A stretch of 64,000 nucleotides of DNA from Sacculina carcini (lineage: Eukaryota > Arthropoda > Thecostraca > Sacculinidae), in contig OU696592.1 of NCBI GenBank assembly GCA_916048095.2, positions 3,162,399-3,226,398 on the forward strand, given 5' to 3'. The notes under the pieces are model-generated. The model saw only the letters and a list, made by a program, of their open reading frames with translations. It was not told the DNA's origin and searched no databases. The translations under genes were made by a program, and so were the position numbers. Of this stretch, positions 59,330 through 64,000 are shown piece after piece. Positions within the stretch are counted from its first letter, which is position 1; each line of letters starts with the position of its first letter.

Positions 59330-59764
59330 ATAGTGTGTGTGTGTTATTTCTGTGGTAAATGAGTGATGGTGGTCGTGAAGCAGCGCTGGCGTTTATGCGC
59401 GTGCGTTCGTCCTTGAAACGGGCGCGTATGAGTGATAGCAGAGCGAGCGGTGTAAAGAGCGTTGTGTGTTGCAACGGGTGTCATGCGTCATGCGGTACGT
59501 TGCCATGGTGACGATGGTGCCGTGCTCACGAGCGTATCGAGTATGTATGTGTGTCTGTAATTTGGCGAGCGACTGGATGAGGCAGTATGTGTTGGGGGAG
59601 CGAGACGTCGCGTTGGTGCTGTTTGCGAGAAGTTTTGTGTCGCGAGTAGTGTTTTATTGTGAGTATTGTGCGTGCGAGTAGTGTGTCTTGCGTGTAGTGC
59701 TTTGTTGTGCTGTTATTCGTGTCATTCAATTTTTCGCGTATCGTCCCGAATATATACATCTGTT
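59330..59764 (+). other. GC-richer island, possible solo LTR
   Basis: A CpG-rich 0.4-kb block in AT-rich surroundings. It contains GTTGCCATGGTGAC near 59500, similar to an RFX X-box, and ends ...ATACATCTGTTACA. TG...CA ends are possible, but no target duplication was found, so the LTR reading is weak. No coding domain in its frames. Confidence 0.3.
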
Positions 59765-59892
59765 ACAATTTCATTGAGCTTTCATGCCAATATATTATAA
59801 TATATGCCAATATATATAATATATTATAATATATTGACACAATTATTGTTCAAAGAGCCGTTGCAACCGCCCCCGAGGGGCTGCCCACCATG

Positions 59893-60281
59893 CTCACACA
59901 TCGTACTACACCACGCTCCCAACATCTCACGACATCCTCCGGTTCGTGGACATTTCCTAAAATGGAATGACACTATCCTGCATACCCAAAAACGTATAAA
60001 TATCGAGTAGCACAGGTATTAAGGTGAATTGCTAAATCCTAACAGCAGACATTTGTACATTTCTTGATCTTCAGACCTAATATTCCATCTCTTTTCCTAT
60101 TTTATCCTCATATATATCGTTTTTGTGACTCTTATCTGCAAAAAAGTCACCAAACTACGTCGTAAAGTCACATAATAACAAGAAAAATAACAAAAGGTAA
60201 CCTGACGAAAAAAGTAACCTAAAAGCAAAAAAGTAACTCTTAGGTGAAAAAGTAATATTATTTAATTTTGACAGCCCTAGT
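59893..60281 (+). mobile_element. 3' fragment of the hAT MITE family
   Basis: From CTCACACATCGTACTA through CCGGTTCGTGGACATTTCC to the terminal TTTTGACAGCCCTA, it follows 18886-19379 of the hAT MITE with small deletions. The right terminal inverted repeat is intact and the left half is missing, so no target duplication can be checked. 60282-60627 shows no gene. Confidence 0.85.
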
Positions 60282-60627
60282 GATTACTAATTCTAAATCA
60301 CAATCTCACTAATAAAAATAAATAATAAAGAACTCGACAAAGTGATATATACATAGAAAATTAAGATATATAGAGAATATGAGAAGTGAAGTGAAATCTA
60401 GAAATGCTTACTGTCCAGACGTGCTTTTAGAGAACAAAAACATTGAAGTATGCATTAATATGCAACTTCACAATTTTGCCTGAGGGAAGCAGCTACAACT
60501 TTGTTCACAAAAACACCCTCAGATTTATGTATATAACTCTTACTAAGGTAATTTGTTAATAATTAAATGTGAAAATAATCAATAAATACCAATTTTTCAT
60601 AAATTATCTATTATTCTATATATATAT

Positions 60628-61477
60628 ATACTAGACCATAAAGAAATCGACGAAATATATAGAACTTGCCTATCAACAAATTTAACATTAATTGTGTTCA
60701 CTATATTGTTTTGCTCTAATGCCCATTGATGCAATACAACTTCAATTACTGACATATATATTTTCCTATGTCAAATCACAATTATCATTCTTATATATTA
60801 ATTATAATGACAACTGCAATGCATATTTGCTGTTATCAGTATTAGTGAATAGAAATTATATAAAAAAAACGCAGGTCACCAAATGATATTTAGACGAGTA
60901 AATACATGCTGTGGTATAAGCTGTGATGTATGTTATAACAGTGGTTCAGTATAATTTTTTGTTCTTCCGGCTGTGCAAAAGCTGTTGTGAAAATATTTGA
61001 GTAATAATTTACTATTCAAAATATGTTACTAGTTGTCAGTTGAGAGCAGCGCATTTCTAGGCGAGTCTTGTCAATTTCTCCTGCTCACAACCAATTATCT
61101 CTCTTTAAGCTAAACGCAATCAAACATACAAACCCGCCCACACATACACCTGAGAGGCGTACCGGTGATACGTCAATGCAGAATAGCCAATACAATATTT
61201 TATACAGATTACAACCCTGCCTCAGTCATGTGAACTAGAAATCAAGCCTAGCTATGTCACTTCTGATCACATTTTGTCTGTATAACCATGCAAGTTTAAA
61301 GCATGCGATATTAATATATATAATGATTTTTTCAGTAAGTTTAGCTTAGCATATCTTGTTCAGTTGGAGCTTAAAATTTTAAGAATGAACATGTTGTTAG
61401 TTCATCACAAATACAATATGATATATGAAAGTTGGCCAAGACAGTGCACTAGGACAAATCTTGCGCTTGTTTGTAAT
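60628..61477. repeat. 0.85-kb duplicated segment, copy 2
   Basis: Copy of 55653-56500. The join to the L2-like fragment at 61477/61478 is abrupt and marks an insertion or recombination point. Confidence 0.85.
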
Positions 61478-62190
61478 ACTTTTATCACACATCGCTGCCT
61501 GGGCATCCTCAAGATATCTCCTTTTGAATCCTGAAAAAACTGAATATTTCTTATTTCACCCTCCCAGTATTGCTCCTTGTTCTGTCAACTTGCCTCTTTC
61601 ATCTCATATTCGTAATCTGGGCGTTGTTCTCGATCCCTCTCTAACATTCTCTCAGCATCTTTCAAAAATTACCCGCCTCTGTCGTCTCACCTTGCGCCAA
61701 TTCTACCCGATCCGCTCTCATATTGATATTGCGTCTGCTCTCCTCTTATTGAACTCATTTATTTTTTCTCGTCTCGACTATTGTAATTCCTTATTCTTTC
61801 ATCTTCCTAAGAAGTCCATTCGCTCTCTTCAATCTATCATCAATCTTTCTTGTCGCTTCGTTCTTCGCCTTCCTCCTAAGACACCCACCTCCGCTCATAT
61901 CCGAGAACTCGGCTGGCTGCCATCTCTTTCAAGGATACAATATAAGCTGTGTTGTATTGTATATAAACTCCTCCACTCATTTTCTCCTCTCTCGTATTCG
62001 CTTTCACTTCTAACCTTCTCTGATCGTCCTTTCAGCCGCCGTCCTGCACCTCTTGTTTGTCCTCCCGCCGACCACTTATCAAATTGGTCCGCGAAGTCTT
62101 TCTATTTTTTTGCCCCCCGATTATACAACTCTCTTCCTCCTCATATTCTTCGTCATAAATCGTATTCTTCCTTTTCCTCTGCGCTGCATA
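61478..62190 (+). pseudogene. L2-like reverse transcriptase, carboxy-terminal fragment
   Basis: The readable frame starts upstream at 61425, but family similarity begins at the join. It shows AAWASSRYLLLNPEKTEYF, LGVVLDPSLTFSQHLSKITR, SRLDYCNSLFFHLPKKSIR, LGWLPSLSRIQYKL, and FAPRLYNSLPPHI...FSSALHK. This is the connection and thumb-like part after the YADD centre, as in L2/CR1 elements. The catalytic core, endonuclease and any poly(A) are missing. It is a 5'-truncated copy. Confidence 0.85.
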
Positions 62191-62196
62191 AGTGCA

Positions 62197-62300
62197 GCTG
62201 CATCTGCAATCTGCAATCTGCATCTGCAATCTGCATCTGCAATCTGCATCAGCAATCTGCATCTGCAATCTGCAATCTGCATCTGCAATCTGCAGCTGTG
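62197..62300 (+). repeat. CTGCAATCTGCAT tandem repeat
   Basis: Units of 13 bp, with 7-bp variants, repeat about eight times exactly between the L2-like fragment and the gag fragment. The array reads open on both strands. Confidence 0.9.
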
Positions 62301-62595
62301 TGTAGCAGTCAGATGGAAGAGGAATTGCCGTGGCCAGGTCCTTCACCATGCGGAAATGCGACGCTGGTAATTTTGCCAGCACCTTCCTCATCATGGTGGT
62401 CTGCACTGTGATGCCAGCATCCGCCATTAAATTGTCGGACATAGCAATCCATGTATCGACGTCCATTGGATCGAATGTTGGTAGTTCGACACGTACAGCT
62501 ACAACAAGCTCTGGAATATTCTCCATTGACGGAGCACTGACAGACGACGCATGTGCAGATGCGCCGGTGATGAAATTGTCTGAAATGTCGTTCAT
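62301..62595 (-). pseudogene. gag: gypsy-3 gag, amino-terminal fragment
   Basis: ATG at 62595 on the minus strand. About 98 residues include VELPTFDPMDVDTWIAMSDN and MMRKVLAKLPASHFRMVKD, the start of a gypsy capsid gene; compare LPPF...AEEPDMWLIQVE in gypsy-1. It stops being gag-like after LPSDCYTQLQ, where the 13-bp repeat begins. The rest of the element is absent. Confidence 0.75.
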
Positions 62596-62624
62596 TTAAG
62601 GAGGACTGTATTCGGGGTCACCAC

Positions 62625-62784
62625 TGTAGCAACCGTCAAACACGCAGACAGAACACAACTGATATAATTACACACACAAGACTAAATGATAACACACTAG
62701 CATACATACAAGTCAAGGACCTCAAACACTACACCGGATTAAAACCCGGCCAACAGATGGCGGTACTAGCGTCGGCCCACAACA
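62625..62784 (-). repeat. 5' LTR of gypsy-3 (160 bp)
   Basis: On the minus strand it starts TGTTGTGGGCC and ends GGTTGCTACA, followed by GTGGTGACCCCG, a primer site like that of gypsy-1, and 30 bases later the gag ATG. No second LTR is in the window. Confidence 0.7.
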
Positions 62785-63429
62785 ACTTTGTGCTATGCTT
62801 TGTTGTTTATTATAATTTGTATAATTTGTTATAATTATAATTTTTACTGGGAAAAAATTAGATTCTTTCTTTCTTATCTATCATTTTCCATCTTGATAAA
62901 ATTATCTGCTTATACCTGCTTTCATGCACCTACAGTAAGAGTAACTTTCCGGTTTTTCACAATATACCAATATTATATTCATCGTGATCCCGTGTGTCAC
63001 GGTGTGAGTCTAGGAGTCTTGTTCGAAGGGTGGTATTGTTGCGACCTCTGGCAGGCGCGCGTGGGGCAGTGATGCCCACGCGCGCCTACCTGTAATACAG
63101 TTATAGTTTTTGAGTTTTGTTACATACAGGTTTATTTATATATGTTTGTTACAATTCCTCAAATAACCATTAATACTCAAGTATGAAAGTAGCTCAAATA
63201 ATAAATGCTTCAATATCACAGATACCACAGACAAAAATTATGAGTGGATACAAATATCAGCTTTCATTCCATGTGTTCCATGTGCATTACATACGTATTG
63301 CATTGTATTGCATTTGTATGCATTACGTGTTGTATGTATTACACTCTATTCTTAATGGATCAACCATTCTTAATAAGTAGTACATACACATATACACATG
63401 ATATAACCCACACATAGACAGTACATATA
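62785..63429. other. Non-coding with one strong hairpin
   Basis: No gene seen. At 63053-63087 a perfect 13-bp stem (AGGCGCGCGTGGG and its inverted copy) encloses a 9-nt loop, in otherwise AT-rich DNA. Confidence 0.6.
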
Positions 63430-63579
63430 TACAGTTGTTTGAGCGCGGCCTCACTGAGTGGACGTGCCAGCGCTCGCTGTGTGACTGTGTCGTGCCTGTA
63501 TTCTGCGTGTATAAGTGTTTGAGTGTTTGAGTGTTGTCGGCCATTGACCCCAAACGAACACTATACAGCCGCTGTAATA

Positions 63580-64000
63580 ATGACTCATCGCGGCAAGCGC
63601 TCGAGAATACGAGGTACGCGGCCTAGCCAACGCAGCACGGATCTGCGGTTTGCCAGCCGGGACCGTAAGGCTGCAATAACATCAGCAGCCAACGCTATAA
63701 TTATCGCATCGTTCAACGCTAGGACTCTTAAATGTGATACGCGCCTACATGAATTGGAGCGCCTTGCCGACGACATCGGGATTTCCGTGGTCGCCGTACA
63801 AGAACACCGGCGACGCATCTCAACATCCAATCAAATAGAGTCGATCGACTGTGGACGGGGATGGGTTTTCTGGCATTCATCAGCTTCATCTGGCGGTGCG
63901 GGCGGTATCGGCTTCTTGCTGTCCCCCTTGGCAGCATCAGCAGTTTTGAAAGTTGAAACCTCCCACCAAAGAGTCATCAGCCTCAGTGTGCAAATGCGTG
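63580..64000 (+). CDS. Non-LTR retrotransposon ORF with AP-like endonuclease, partial
   Basis: The frame opens at ATG 63580 and is uninterrupted to the window end (140 codons), so it runs on to the right. After a basic start (MTHRGKRSRIRGTRP) it shows IASFNARTL, LERLADDIGISVVAVQEHRR and WVFWHSSASSGGAGGIGFL. This matches the first blocks of the endonuclease/exonuclease/phosphatase domain (N-RT...QE-R...GGxGFL) that nicks target DNA in APE-type non-LTR elements. The reverse transcriptase would follow outside. The CpG-rich stretch 63440-63579 may be its 5' leader. Confidence 0.8.
   Translation, partial: MTHRGKRSRIRGTRPSQRSTDLRFASRDRKAAITSAANAIIIASFNARTLKCDTRLHELERLADDIGISVVAVQEHRRRISTSNQIESIDCGRGWVFWHSSASSGGAGGIGFLLSPLAASAVLKVETSHQRVISLSVQMR

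Noticed and set aside
61425-61477. Start of the L2-like frame at ATG 61425
   Set aside because: These bases belong to the duplicated 0.85-kb segment; the frame is open there by chance.

Overview
The window is animal nuclear DNA. Several lines point to an arthropod, perhaps a crustacean: three exons give an arthropod-like SNAP-25 carboxy-terminal half, there is a short TTAGG-type interstitial repeat, microsatellites are very dense, and tRNA-derived SINEs and many retrotransposon families are present. The species assignment is inference. There is no bacterial gene content, no CRISPR array and no rRNA.

About 1-44.4 kb is a cluster of non-autonomous Helitron copies. Their 5' ends begin TCTATATATATAAAAGAG, and their 3' ends carry a GC hairpin followed by CTAG, set between A and T. 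Copies on the minus strand lie at <1-4044 and 4045-6119. Four plus-strand copies, three near 4.5 kb net and one shorter or end-degraded, lie head to tail at 13210-17752, 17753-~23057, 23248-27735 and 28920-42813. Other elements landed in them, and empty sites elsewhere in the window prove the order: a Ty3/gypsy element (7103-13154, TSD ACAT), a hAT MITE (18108-19379, TSD GTTATAAT), and two solo LTRs of one family (458-3997, TSD GGAG; 30992-40325, TSD ATGC). The first solo LTR holds a MULE-like element. The second holds a hAT element (31394-40162, TSD GTCCACAG), which holds an intact short-LTR gypsy element (33625-38221) flanked by two copies of a 1.47-kb sequence.

44.5-50.7 kb holds a 0.57-kb TIR MITE, a 5'-truncated CR1/L2-like retrotransposon, and a non-LTR retrotransposon with a restriction-like endonuclease. 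The amino terminus of the latter carries a nuclear-receptor-like C4 zinc-finger segment followed by a PHD finger. This is the most unusual protein architecture in the window.

50.7-54.3 kb is the only recognisable host-gene region. It has the last three exons of a SNAP-25 homologue, with two in-frame stops in an otherwise conserved exon, and then the last two exons of a COA5/Pet191 homologue. Two tRNA-Val-like SINEs and long TG/TGTC tracts fill the introns.

54.3-64 kb is AT-rich non-coding DNA with several internal duplications, an L2-like reverse-transcriptase tail, a gypsy LTR with a gag fragment and, at the right edge, the start of another non-LTR retrotransposon with an endonuclease domain that runs out of the window.
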